Shown one piece after another: positions 34,873-43,153 of a DNA stretch of 64,000 bases. Source of the stretch: Kluyvera sp040932435 (GTDB taxonomy: Bacteria; Pseudomonadota; Gammaproteobacteria; Enterobacterales; Enterobacteriaceae); assembly GCF_040932435.1 (NCBI RefSeq), contig NZ_JBFQGA010000004.1, positions 248,001 through 312,000 on the forward strand, given 5' to 3'. Each line of letters opens with the position of its first letter. Positions within the stretch are counted from its first letter, which is position 1. A program made the position numbers and the translations under genes. The notes beneath the pieces were generated by a model. It did no database searches. It was not told the DNA's origin and was given only the letters and a program-made list of their open reading frames with translations.

Positions 34873-35868
34873 ATGGATAACTTCCAAAAAGAGATCGACG
34901 ACAGGGCCAACCTGACGCTGTCCAACCGTTTTGAGCTGTTGCTCTTTCGGCTGGGTGCCGCGTCGCAAAATGACGCCTCCGAGCTTTACGGCATTAACGT
35001 CTTCAAGCTACGGGAAATTGTCCCGATGCCGAGCTTCACCCGTCCTGCCGGAATTAAACCGCCACTGATGGGGATGGTGAACATTCGCGATCAGATTATC
35101 CCGGTTATCGATCTTGCGGCGGTCACAGGCTGTAAGCCTAAAAATGGGCTGAATATTCTGCTGATCACCGAATACGCTCGCAGCGTGCAGGCGTTTGCCG
35201 TCGAATCCGTGGAGAATATTACCCGCCTCGATTGGACGCAAATCCACACCGCTGAGAAAGCGGTCAACGGTAAGTACATCACCAGCATCGCCTGCCTTGA
35301 CGATCACGTAGAGAGCAACAACCTGGCGATGGTTATCGACGTTGAGCAAATTCTCTACGACATCACCCCTGCCAACCACGACCTGCACGCCAAAGAGCTG
35401 AGTCCGCGTAAATTCAATATTAAAGCGGGCGCCACCGCCATCGTTGCCGAAGACTCGAAAGTCGCGCGTGCAATGCTAGAAAAAGGGCTGAAAGCCATGG
35501 ATATTCCGGCGCAGCTGCACGTTACCGGCAAAGAGGCGTGGGAGAAAATTGAGCGACTGGCACAGGAAGCGGCGCAGGAAGGCATTCCGGTCAGCGATAA
35601 AATCGCGCTGGTGTTGACCGACCTTGAGATGCCGGAAATGGACGGTTTTACCCTTACCCGCAAGATCAAGACCGATCCGCGATTGAAAAATATTCCCGTG
35701 GTGATCCACTCTTCGCTTTCCGGCAACGCCAACGAAGATCATATTCGCAAGGTTAATGCCGACGGCTATGTTGCTAAGTTTGAGATTAACGAACTGGCTT
35801 CAGTGATTGAGCAGGTGCTCAATAAGGCTGGCGCTAAAGGGGAAAACCCGCTGCACGCGGTACGATAG
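34873..35868 (+). CDS. cheV: Chemotaxis coupling protein CheV (CheW-receiver fusion)
   Basis: CheV couples chemoreceptors to the CheA kinase through a CheW domain and tunes this by phosphorylation of its receiver. ATG 34873 gives 331 residues: CheW domain about 15-165 (LFRLGAASQNDASELYGINV, MVNIRDQIIPVIDL), receiver about 185-315 with the acidic cluster AEDSK, phospho-acceptor D250 (LVLTDLEMPEMDG) and Lys302. It stands alone, with no other che gene nearby, after rbn; Salmonella has a cheV in the same neighbourhood. Ends in a strong terminator. Confidence 0.93.
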   Translation: MDNFQKEIDDRANLTLSNRFELLLFRLGAASQNDASELYGINVFKLREIVPMPSFTRPAGIKPPLMGMVNIRDQIIPVIDLAAVTGCKPKNGLNILLITEYARSVQAFAVESVENITRLDWTQIHTAEKAVNGKYITSIACLDDHVESNNLAMVIDVEQILYDITPANHDLHAKELSPRKFNIKAGATAIVAEDSKVARAMLEKGLKAMDIPAQLHVTGKEAWEKIERLAQEAAQEGIPVSDKIALVLTDLEMPEMDGFTLTRKIKTDPRLKNIPVVIHSSLSGNANEDHIRKVNADGYVAKFEINELASVIEQVLNKAGAKGENPLHAVR

Positions 35869-35875
35869 CGGGCTC

Positions 35876-35916
35876 AATATGAACCGCCAGGTGAGCTGGC
35901 GGCTCATATTTATTTT
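35876..35916. terminator. Bidirectional terminator between cheV and the 148-residue gene
   Basis: AATATGAACCGCCAG (35876-35890) pairs with CTGGCGGCTCATATT (35896-35910) in a 15-bp stem with one mismatch and a five-base loop. TATTTTT follows on the plus strand for cheV. It abuts the stop codon of the convergent gene at 35910. Confidence 0.85.
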
Positions 35917-36356
35917 TGTTCTACACAAAAATATCCCGCATGGCTGGTAGACTCTTTATCGTGACCGCGACCCATGACAGCACGATATAAAGGCCCGTCC
36001 GCTGTACCAACGTTCTTAAAATTAATCCCTAAAAAATCGGCATCTTTGCCAATATCCGCTGGGTTTTGCCTCGTGCTAAACAGAACGAAATCCTCATTTT
36101 TATCCTGTTGTGTTTTTGACATCGCCTTGAAGTAGGTCATGCCTTGTTTCATATCACCGTCCTTTGAGATGAACTTAGTGACCGCGTATCCGACGTTATC
36201 ATCCGAGGCTTTAACATCAACCAGCATAGCTCCGTTAGCTTGCGTCTGATTATTAAAGTCGGACTCTTCAACGCAAATTAAACTCACGAGCAATTGTTCC
36301 GCTTTAACGACAGGAGACAATAATAAAAGCAGCGCCACGACCAGTTTTCGACTCAT
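35910..36356 (-). CDS. Small exported protein of unknown function
   Basis: I do not recognise this protein. It has 148 residues and a clear signal peptide (MSRKLVVALLLLLSPVVKA, cut before EQ). The mature part is hydrophilic, has two cysteines (near residue 28, SLICVEES, and near 144, GYFCVEQ) well placed for one disulfide, and no membrane segment. It is more AT-rich than its neighbours. It has its own strong promoter and sits between cheV (convergent) and the diguanylate cyclase (same strand, 75-bp gap). A periplasmic or secreted role is inferred from the signal peptide only. Confidence 0.75.
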   Translation of the reverse strand: MSRKLVVALLLLLSPVVKAEQLLVSLICVEESDFNNQTQANGAMLVDVKASDDNVGYAVTKFISKDGDMKQGMTYFKAMSKTQQDKNEDFVLFSTRQNPADIGKDADFLGINFKNVGTADGPLYRAVMGRGHDKESTSHAGYFCVEQK

Positions 36357-36390
36357 TAATATCTCGTTTTAATTTTCAAATTCCTGGCCC

Positions 36391-36417
36391 ATTATAGCAA
36401 CGTATTGGCGCTGACAA
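36391..36417 (-). promoter_or_regulatory. Extended -10 promoter of the 148-residue exported protein
   Basis: On the minus strand TTGTCA is followed after 15 bases by TATAAT, with TGC directly before it (extended -10). The -10 is a perfect consensus and lies 35 bases upstream of the start codon. The short spacer is compensated by the TGn motif. Confidence 0.7.
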
Positions 36418-36431
36418 CTCGCCTATCCGCT

Positions 36432-38216
36432 TCACCCCGCTTCCAGCATGCCAAAATTAACAATTCGTGAACGCCCCAGCTCTTTTGCACGGTAGAGCGC
36501 AACGTCGGCGGCACGCAGAAGGTTATCGCTCTGAACATGTTCCGGGAAGCTTGCCACGCCGATAGACACGTCGACATGGCCGACATCTACCCCGCCAAAA
36601 CGGAGCGGCATTTCACGTACTCCGTTGAAAATCACCGTTGCACAGCGGTTTGCGGCCTCTTCATCCATATTAGGCAGCAGCACCAGAAACTCTTCACCAC
36701 CGTAGCGGAAAGCCATGCCGCCATCGCGAACGACGCGCTGGATGATGGAGGCGACGCTTTTGATAACCCCATCGCCCACTTCATGGCCAAAGCGATCGTT
36801 AATGCCTTTGAAGTGGTCGATATCAATCATCAGGCAGCTTATCGGTTTCTTATTGCGGATAGCCTGGCTCATCTGAGTGCCCATAATGTCTTCCAGATGA
36901 TGTCGATTACGCAGGCCGGTGAGGGGATCGTAGAGCGCTTTTTCTAACAGCGCATCGCGTAAGCGCTGGTTGGCTAATGCCAGTCCGAGCGCCTCGGCCA
37001 TTAATTCGAGATAGCCACGAGAATAGGTAATGTCATCGTTTATATTCTGGAATGACAGCAAACCGATGGCCTCTCCCTGCGCGATTAGCGGGATGCACAA
37101 AGTGTGTTCCTGACACGAATCCGGCAGGTGATAACAGATAATGTCAGGTTCGCCCTGTACCGGAGGATGGCTCTGCCCGCGCCGTACCGCCCAACATTCA
37201 TCCGGGTGGAAAGGTTCGCTGCTCCCCTGCGGGGACAGCCACTGCGCCACACAGCGCATCTGCCAAGGTTCACGGTCAAGAATATAGAGCCGCCCGGCGA
37301 CACCCGGCGCGATGTTCGGCGCAAAAAGTTCCGCCACGTTGATGACATCGGCAAAGCTCTCGCAGCCCTGTAAACGCTGAGTCATACGCGCCAGCAGTTC
37401 GCGTATCGCCCAGTTGGCATCACGCTCCCTTTCTAACTGCTGCCTCGCCAAGCCATTTTCACGGAAAATACGGATCGCCTGCGCCATGTCCCCAATTTCA
37501 TCAATCTGATTAAAATTAGGCGTTTCCACGGCGTAATCTTGCGAGGCGAGGCGATGAACCACATCGCTCAGGCGGACAACCGGTTGCAGCACCCGGCGCT
37601 TTAAAATAAAGCCGAGAACAAACAAAAAGAGCAGCGCGGTCAGCCCAACCATCACTTCGGACAGCGTGCGCAGCGTACGGGAGGCTTTGGTCGCATCGAC
37701 AATCGCGCCTCGAGCCCGAGTGTCCAGCATCTGGCGGAAATGGTCTATTCGCTCCTGCGCGCGGTCGAGCTCCTGCTCATAAATTTTCCCGTAAAGTAGT
37801 GCAATAGCCTCTTTGTCGTCGCCGCGTTCGACGCTATCGAAGGCAACCTTCTGCTCATCTTGTAGCGCATCGACAATTTGTAACCCTTCATGCAGCAACG
37901 CCAGTTCTTCTCCCGAAGCCCCATTGTCTTTGAGCTTCGAAAGCCGAAACTCAATTTTATTCAGCGATGTTTCTTTCAGGCGATAGGACTTGAGCACCTC
38001 AGGGTCTTTCGCCACCACGTAAAGTCGCGCCAGATCGGACAGCGACCACGCATCGGCTTCGACCTCATCGGTAAGCTGATCGAATGTCTGTCGCTGCTCT
38101 ACCGCTTGGCGTTCGGTGTTATCTGCGTTGGACGCCATCAGCATCACGATGCCGGAGGCAATGGTCAGGCATACCGTCGCGCTATAGGCCCAGTTGGTTA
38201 TTGTGGCAATTCGCAC
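36432..38216 (-). CDS. Membrane diguanylate cyclase (HAMP-GAF-GGDEF)
   Basis: Predicted to make cyclic-di-GMP from GTP. 594 residues from a GTG start with AAGGAAC upstream. Membrane segment 1 at about 8-28, an alpha-helical periplasmic sensor resembling a four-helix bundle (30-180), segment 2 at about 187-206, HAMP 207-258, GAF about 285-420, GGDEF about 430-590. The catalytic motif is intact, RYGGEEF (506-510), with the substrate motif MIDIDHFKGINDRFGHEVGD. The usual inhibitory RxxD site is not present (RDGG at that place), so product inhibition may be weak. Near an orphan cheV; a motility-to-sessile role is plausible but not shown. Confidence 0.92.
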   Translation of the reverse strand: MRIATITNWAYSATVCLTIASGIVMLMASNADNTERQAVEQRQTFDQLTDEVEADAWSLSDLARLYVVAKDPEVLKSYRLKETSLNKIEFRLSKLKDNGASGEELALLHEGLQIVDALQDEQKVAFDSVERGDDKEAIALLYGKIYEQELDRAQERIDHFRQMLDTRARGAIVDATKASRTLRTLSEVMVGLTALLFLFVLGFILKRRVLQPVVRLSDVVHRLASQDYAVETPNFNQIDEIGDMAQAIRIFRENGLARQQLERERDANWAIRELLARMTQRLQGCESFADVINVAELFAPNIAPGVAGRLYILDREPWQMRCVAQWLSPQGSSEPFHPDECWAVRRGQSHPPVQGEPDIICYHLPDSCQEHTLCIPLIAQGEAIGLLSFQNINDDITYSRGYLELMAEALGLALANQRLRDALLEKALYDPLTGLRNRHHLEDIMGTQMSQAIRNKKPISCLMIDIDHFKGINDRFGHEVGDGVIKSVASIIQRVVRDGGMAFRYGGEEFLVLLPNMDEEAANRCATVIFNGVREMPLRFGGVDVGHVDVSIGVASFPEHVQSDNLLRAADVALYRAKELGRSRIVNFGMLEAG

Positions 38217-38259
38217 CTGTAGGTTCCTTCTGCGACGGATAATAAATAAGCATGAGTAA

Positions 38260-38265
38260 ATTATA
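38260..38265 (-). promoter_or_regulatory. -10 element upstream of the diguanylate cyclase
   Basis: TATAAT on the minus strand, a perfect sigma-70 -10, lies 44 bases upstream of the GTG start. No good -35 is evident 17 bases further up. Confidence 0.5.
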
Positions 38266-38289
38266 GGAAACGTATGATTTCTCGTAAAA

Positions 38290-38470
38290 ACAAAAGGCGG
38301 CCCTGAGGCTAATGCTGGACAGTTAGGGCGTTGAACTCAGAAGGACGGTAGGCCGGATAAGCAAAGCGCCATCCGGCACACTGCGCGCTGATTGCCGGAT
38401 GGCGCTTTGCTTATCCGGCCTACGAATTTGGCTTAACTGACTGGCATTAGGCTCTGAGGCCGCCTTTTGT
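38290..38470. repeat. REP palindrome nested inside a terminator-like inverted repeat
   Basis: The inner element is a perfect 31-bp inverted repeat, arms 38348-38378 and 38393-38423, with a 14-base loop; each arm is a REP (GCCGGATAAGCAAAGCGCC). It is enclosed by a second, imperfect inverted repeat of about 36 bp, arms 38290-38325 and 38434-38470, starting ACAAAAGGCGGCC and ending GGCCGCCTTTTGT. On the minus strand the outer stem is followed by TTTTTAC, like a terminator for the upstream permease gene. The BIME appears to have landed in the terminator loop. Confidence 0.88.
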
Positions 38471-38483
38471 TATCGTCTTATCG

Positions 38484-39593
38484 TTACAAATCTGGAGGGT
38501 TTTTTCCCTCTTCAATAAACTCTTCGTCCAGCCCTTCCGCATTGCCAGCGTGATCTCGCCCGGAAAATAGATTCCAGCATGCTAAAAACAGCGCCGCAAT
38601 CAACGGGCCGATAACGAAGCCGTTGATACCGTAAACTTCCATACCGCCAAGCGTGGTTATCAGGATCAGATAGTCCGGCATCTTGGTGTCTTTACCAACC
38701 AGCAGCGGACGCAAAATATTGTCCACCAGCCCGACAATAATCACGAAGAAGCCGACGATAAACAGCCCCTGCCACAACTGCTGAGTCGCGAAGAGGAAAA
38801 TCGCCGCCGGTACCCAGATAATCGCTGAGCCGACGGCAGGAACTAGCGACAGGAACGCCATCAGCGCGCCCCATAAAACGCTGCCATCGATGCCGACAAT
38901 CGCAAAAGCAATGCCGCCGAGCGTCCCCTGAACCACCGCCACCACCGCCGTTCCTTTTACCGTCGCGCGGGTCACGCCGACAAATTTGGCGAACAGATGC
39001 TGTTTGGCAAAATCAGAAAGCGGCAGCGAGTCCAGAATCTGGCGCACCAGAAACGGGCCGTCTTTGAGCAAGAAGAACAGCAGATAAAGCATGATGCCGA
39101 AGCTAATGGCAAAACCGAAGGTTCCCTTGCCGATGAGAAATGCGCTGCCTGCTAGGTACTGCCCGCCCTGGAGGGCAAATTCAGAGAGTTTTTTCTGGAT
39201 TTGCGCAGCGCTATCCAGATTATGCTCAATCAAGAACCCTTTGGCCCACGTCGGAAGATGAGAAAAAATACTGGCGACAACTTCAGGAAACTGAGTGGTG
39301 TTCTCCTGCAATTTGGTGTCAACCACGCTCAGTTCAAGCGCCAGCGAAGACAAAATAACCATCAGTGGAATAAACACAATCAGACAAATAATGCCGATGG
39401 TCAGTAACGACGCCAGCCCGTTGCGATCGCCGAGCGCGCTGCGCAGTTTATTTTTTATCGGGTTAAAGACAACGGTTAATACAGCGGCCCATAAAATGGC
39501 GGAGAAGTAAGGGGACAGCACATCGAAGAACGCCCAAGTGACGAGGGCAAGAATGAAAATGAAAAAACCTTTGGTCAGTCCGTTAAAGCGCAT
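38484..39593 (-). CDS. AI-2E transporter family permease
   Basis: Inner-membrane protein of the PerM/TqsA/YdiK family, some members of which export autoinducer-2 or act in ion exchange; substrate here unknown. ATG 39593 (MRFNGLTKGF) with AGGATCC upstream gives 369 residues; an in-frame GTG ten codons earlier is less likely. Eight or so membrane segments are visible, with family text LVPAVGSAIIWVPAAI, IVGLVDNILRPLLVG and NGFVIGPLIAALFLACW. The C-terminal tail is acidic. It is upstream of the diguanylate cyclase on the same strand, separated by the nested palindrome. Confidence 0.9.
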   Translation of the reverse strand: MRFNGLTKGFFIFILALVTWAFFDVLSPYFSAILWAAVLTVVFNPIKNKLRSALGDRNGLASLLTIGIICLIVFIPLMVILSSLALELSVVDTKLQENTTQFPEVVASIFSHLPTWAKGFLIEHNLDSAAQIQKKLSEFALQGGQYLAGSAFLIGKGTFGFAISFGIMLYLLFFLLKDGPFLVRQILDSLPLSDFAKQHLFAKFVGVTRATVKGTAVVAVVQGTLGGIAFAIVGIDGSVLWGALMAFLSLVPAVGSAIIWVPAAIFLFATQQLWQGLFIVGFFVIIVGLVDNILRPLLVGKDTKMPDYLILITTLGGMEVYGINGFVIGPLIAALFLACWNLFSGRDHAGNAEGLDEEFIEEGKNPPDL

Positions 39594-39825
39594 TGGTGGA
39601 TCCTGTCGCGTGGAAACTGTCACGACTATAGAGGCGTTTAGAGGGATTTACCAATTTCTGGCCCGCTCCCCGTTAGCTTTCGGAATTGATGCTCCCTCTT
39701 TAATCCTGCTACCGCCCGAATCGCTATATAGACAAATAGGCAGGGCTATCAGCCGACTAGGAAACTGATACTCTGATTATTGGCTCAGGCCACGTCAGAC
39801 ATGTTACGCCATGCCTCACGCTGTC

Positions 39826-40272
39826 TTACGTAACTTTCCGCACAGCCGTGACGTCAGGCATCAGCATGGCGCCATCCTCCGCCAGCAATGCCATCCGAGG
39901 CACCGGCTTTCCCGAACGCTTATCCACCAGCACCGAATGTTCCTCGCCGGGTGCAAACAGATGCTGTTCGCCCCACTGACGCAGGGCCACAACGATGGCA
40001 AAAAGGCCTTCCCCCTGCGGTGTCAGAATATATTCCTGATAAGCCGTGCCGTCCGAAGCGTCCCGGCGGGCAAGAATGCCCGCATCGACCAGCTTGTGCA
40101 GCCGATCGGAGAGGATATTTTTCGCCATCCCGAGGCTGCGTTGAAAATCGCCAAAACGGCGCATGCCATCGAAGGCATCGCGCACGATAAGCAGCGACCA
40201 GCGGTCGCCAATCAGATCGACCGTTCGCGCCACAGGACATGGCTCAGTTTTGAGGGTTTTAGTGGGCTGCAT
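39826..40272 (-). CDS. HxlR-family transcriptional regulator
   Basis: A small winged-helix regulator of 148 residues. The HxlR domain spans about 10-105, with the conserved cysteine C12 in EPCPVARTVDLIGDRW, the helix-turn-helix MRRFGDFQRSLGMAKNILSDRL and the wing YQEYILTPQGEGL. Many HxlR proteins sense electrophiles or redox stress through this cysteine and repress a divergent exporter or reductase. It diverges from an MFS gene over 108 bp containing two matching palindromes, which suggests that it controls that operon and itself. Confidence 0.93.
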   Translation of the reverse strand: MQPTKTLKTEPCPVARTVDLIGDRWSLLIVRDAFDGMRRFGDFQRSLGMAKNILSDRLHKLVDAGILARRDASDGTAYQEYILTPQGEGLFAIVVALRQWGEQHLFAPGEEHSVLVDKRSGKPVPRMALLAEDGAMLMPDVTAVRKVT

Positions 40273-40305
40273 ACTTTCTCCTAGTCGATAGAAGGAACGT
40301 TGTCA

Positions 40306-40361
40306 TGGTTGCATTTTAAAACCACCTACTCTAGCATTCAATTGGTTTTATTTTGAAACCA
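40306..40361. promoter_or_regulatory. Two 19-bp palindromic operators between hxlR-type gene and MFS operon
   Basis: TGGTTGCATTTTAAAACCA (40306-40324) and TGGTTTTATTTTGAAACCA (40343-40361) share the frame TGGTT-N8-AAACCA, and each is 19 bp. Their starts are 37 bp apart. Lying midway between divergent genes, they are the obvious binding sites for the HxlR protein. Confidence 0.75.
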
Positions 40362-40380
40362 GTTTATGGAAGCTAAAAAT

Positions 40381-41652
40381 ATGATTGCTCCTCCTACCTC
40401 ATCCTCCATGCCGCCCCTGCCTGCGGGCCTAGTGCGGCTTTTTGCCATCGCCAGCGGCCTTAGCGTGGCCAACGTCTACTATGCGCAGCCACTGCTTGAT
40501 GCGCTGGCAAGGGATTTTGATATCAGCTATGCGGCTGTCGGCGGCATCATCACCGCCACGCAGGTGGGCTGCGCGCTGGCGCTGCTGTTTTTGGTGCCCC
40601 TCGGCGATAGGCTAGACCGCCGCCGTCTTATGACCGCACAGTTGCTGGCGTTGACCGCCGCGCTGTGCCTAGTCGGCACCGCCACCTCCGCCCCCGTGCT
40701 ACTGGTAGGTATGCTCGCCGTCGGCATGCTCGGCACGGCAATGACTCAGGGGCTTATCGCCTACGCGGCAAGCGCTGCTGCCACCAGCGAACAGGGTCGC
40801 GTCGTCGGCGCGGCGCAAGGCGGCGTATTTATCGGACTGCTGCTGGCGCGCGTCTTTTCCGGGGGCATAAGCGATATTGCAGGCTGGCGCGGTGTCTACT
40901 TCTGCGCCGCTATTTTGATGGTGGCAATCAGTTTTCCGCTGTGGCGGCGGCTCCCCGTCTTACCGCCAGCGTCTCACGCGCTGAGCTATCCGCGCCTGCT
41001 GGCCTCCATGCTAACGCTGCTGCGCGAGGAAAAGGTGCTGCAAGTGCGGGGGATCTTGGCGCTAATGATGTTCGCCGCCTTCAATATCTTCTGGAGCGCA
41101 CTGGTGCTGCCGCTGAGTGCGCCCCCTTATAGTTTTTCACATACCGTCATTGGCGCCTTTGGGCTGGTGGGTGTACTGGGCGCACTCGCCGCTGCGCGCG
41201 CCGGGCGCTGGGCCGACCGCGGCCACGCCCAATCAACCAGCGCGCTGGCACTCGCGGTGCTGCTGCTGGCGTGGTGGCCACTCTCGTTGATGAATGAGTC
41301 ATTGTGGGCGCTGGTGCTGGGCATCGTGCTGCTCGACCTCGGCGGCCAGGCGCTGCACGTCACCAATCAGAGCCTCATTTTTCGCACCCGTCCCGACGCT
41401 CACAGTCGGCTCGTCGGTCTGTATATGCTGTTTTACGCTGTCGGCAGCGGGCTAGGAGCGATGAGCACCACATTCACCTATGCCCATGCGGGCTGGCAAG
41501 GCGTATGCCTGTTGGGGGCGGCGGTCAGCCTGCTGGCCTTGCTATTTTGGCTTCTGACGCGGGGTAAGGTGACGCTAGAAACAAATCATTCGCCGCGCAC
41601 GCCATGTGATAAAGTTGCACAAAACGCCGATGGTTCTGCGCAAAACCCTTAA
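40381..41652 (+). CDS. MFS transporter, probable drug or metabolite exporter
   Basis: Major facilitator superfamily protein with about 12 membrane segments and the loop 2-3 motif PLGDRLDRRRLMTAQ. I favour ATG 40381 (MIAPPTSSSM, 423 residues), preceded by GGAAGC at 8 bases; an ATG at 40366 has no ribosome site and lies against an operator. The N-terminal text NVYYAQPLLDALARDF is shared by a group of uncharacterised enterobacterial exporters. First gene of a two-MFS operon, under likely control of the divergent HxlR regulator. Confidence 0.88.
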   Translation: MIAPPTSSSMPPLPAGLVRLFAIASGLSVANVYYAQPLLDALARDFDISYAAVGGIITATQVGCALALLFLVPLGDRLDRRRLMTAQLLALTAALCLVGTATSAPVLLVGMLAVGMLGTAMTQGLIAYAASAAATSEQGRVVGAAQGGVFIGLLLARVFSGGISDIAGWRGVYFCAAILMVAISFPLWRRLPVLPPASHALSYPRLLASMLTLLREEKVLQVRGILALMMFAAFNIFWSALVLPLSAPPYSFSHTVIGAFGLVGVLGALAAARAGRWADRGHAQSTSALALAVLLLAWWPLSLMNESLWALVLGIVLLDLGGQALHVTNQSLIFRTRPDAHSRLVGLYMLFYAVGSGLGAMSTTFTYAHAGWQGVCLLGAAVSLLALLFWLLTRGKVTLETNHSPRTPCDKVAQNADGSAQNP

Positions 41653-41671
41653 CCCATAAGCCCTTGTCACC

Positions 41672-42910
41672 ATGCAAACGTCTCATAAAAAAGTGCACGC
41701 CTTTCACTTTGGCCCTTTCCGCTATCTGTTTTTTGCTCGACTACTGACCGTTTTGGGTAACGGTATTGCCCCCATTGCGCTGGCATTTGCGGTGCTTGAT
41801 ATCGGCGGGTCGGTTTCCGATCTGGGGATTGTCGTGGCCTCTCGCTCCCTGTTCAACGTGGCGTTCCTGCTGCTGGGCGGCGTATTAGCGGATCGCTACT
41901 CGCGTAGCCGGGTGATGGTATCGTCATCCATCGTTGCGGCATTATCACAGGCTATCGTCGCAGGTTCAGTGCTCGGCGGCTCCGCGACGGTCATGGGACT
42001 CGCCGTGCTTGGCGCCATTAACGGCGCTGCCGCTGGCATCGCGCTGCCCGCTTCTCAGGCTCTGGTTCCGCAGACCGTTCCAACGCACTGTCGGCGTTCT
42101 GCCAATGCCATCATCCAGCTTGGCATCTATGGCGGGACGGTTATTGGTGCGTCGCTGGGTGGGATCTTAATTAGCATCGTCGGCCCCGGCTGGGGGCTGG
42201 CGATTGATGCCTTGGGTTTCGCTGCCGCGGCACCGCTCTATTTGCTGATACGCGTCGCGTCAATCAAAACGACGGAGGTGCAAAGTAACATCCTGCTGGA
42301 TTTAAAAGAGGGCTGGAAAGAGTTCGCCAGCCGCGCTTGGGTGTGGTCGATTGTGGTGCAATTCACCATCATCAATGCCGCGTTTAGCGGGGTGGTCATG
42401 GTGCTCGGCCCGGTCATTGCCGATGCCTCTTTTGGCCGCGCCAGCTGGGGGATGATTATTGCTGCGCAAAGCGTGGGGCTGATTACCGGCTCATTCCTCG
42501 CCCTGCGCTGGCGTCCTAGACGCGATCTTTTTATTGGCACCATGTTGGTTGCCCTGTGCGCCGCACCGGTTTTTCTGCTGAGTCTGCCGACATCGGCCCC
42601 GTGGCTAATGGCGGCGTTCTTTATCGCCGGGGTTGCTTTCGGTCTCTTTGGTGTTGCTTGGGCGCAGTCGTTGCAAACGCATATTCCACCGGAAAAACTG
42701 GCCCGCGTTTACGCCTACGATGCAGTCGGATCGTTTGTGGCGATCCCCTTTGGCGAACTGGTGGCCGGGCCGATGGCCGCACAATATGGCAGTAGCCACG
42801 TGCTGCTGGTTGCTGCCATCGCCATTGTTATTGCCACGGCGGGGGCCTGCTTAGTGCCTGCCATTAGACAGCTCGAGAACACCCCGCGCATTAAGCCGCA
42901 CGTCATTTAA
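41672..42910 (+). CDS. MFS transporter, second exporter of the HxlR-linked operon
   Basis: Major facilitator protein of 412 residues with about 12 membrane segments and motif GGVLADRYSRSRVMV; sequence style resembles the MFS_3 group that includes enterobactin exporter EntS, but the substrate is unknown. It starts 19 bases after the first MFS gene ends, on the same strand, so the two are co-transcribed. The ribosome site is weak, suggesting translational coupling. A hairpin terminator follows. Confidence 0.88.
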   Translation: MQTSHKKVHAFHFGPFRYLFFARLLTVLGNGIAPIALAFAVLDIGGSVSDLGIVVASRSLFNVAFLLLGGVLADRYSRSRVMVSSSIVAALSQAIVAGSVLGGSATVMGLAVLGAINGAAAGIALPASQALVPQTVPTHCRRSANAIIQLGIYGGTVIGASLGGILISIVGPGWGLAIDALGFAAAAPLYLLIRVASIKTTEVQSNILLDLKEGWKEFASRAWVWSIVVQFTIINAAFSGVVMVLGPVIADASFGRASWGMIIAAQSVGLITGSFLALRWRPRRDLFIGTMLVALCAAPVFLLSLPTSAPWLMAAFFIAGVAFGLFGVAWAQSLQTHIPPEKLARVYAYDAVGSFVAIPFGELVAGPMAAQYGSSHVLLVAAIAIVIATAGACLVPAIRQLENTPRIKPHVI

Positions 42911-42931
42911 CGCTCTCCATCCTCTACCGCT

Positions 42932-42957
42932 CCTGCTTTCCCGCAGGGGCCTTTTTA
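42932..42957 (+). terminator. Probable terminator of the two-MFS operon
   Basis: CCTGC (42932-42936) and GCAGG (42943-42947) form a short stem, followed by GGCCTTTTTATT. The stem is only five pairs but GC-rich, and the T-run is good. Confidence 0.6.
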
Positions 42958-42964
42958 TTCAACA

Positions 42965-42990
42965 TGAACGTTGATCATGAAATTCGTTCA
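42965..42990. promoter_or_regulatory. Tandem MetR-like binding motifs upstream of mesX
   Basis: TGAAATTCGTTCA (42978-42990) is an exact match to the MetR consensus TGAA-N5-TTCA. Directly before it, TGAACGTTGATCA (42965-42977) matches at seven of eight defined bases. The pair lies within a perfect 10-bp inverted repeat (AACATGAACG 42961-42970, CGTTCATGTT 42985-42994). MetR activates metE and metH using homocysteine; the sites lie 164 bases before the mesX start. Confidence 0.7.
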
Positions 42991-43153
42991 TGTTTAGTGA
43001 AATTAAGTCGCTTTCTCTCATCCAGCCGGTCTGGCATAAATACATCATATTAACTTGTTGGCAACATGAAAACCGTGAGCACCAAAGCAATAACTCATGT
43101 TTAATCAATAAGTAAGACAAATTTCACACCGGCACCTGGGATGCAAGATCACG

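Noticed and set aside
35008..35388. Antisense frame over cheV
   Set aside because: Shadow of the CheW domain coding sequence.
39594..39623. GTG start ten codons upstream for the AI-2E permease
   Set aside because: The ATG at 39593 has a better ribosome site and starts where the family similarity begins.
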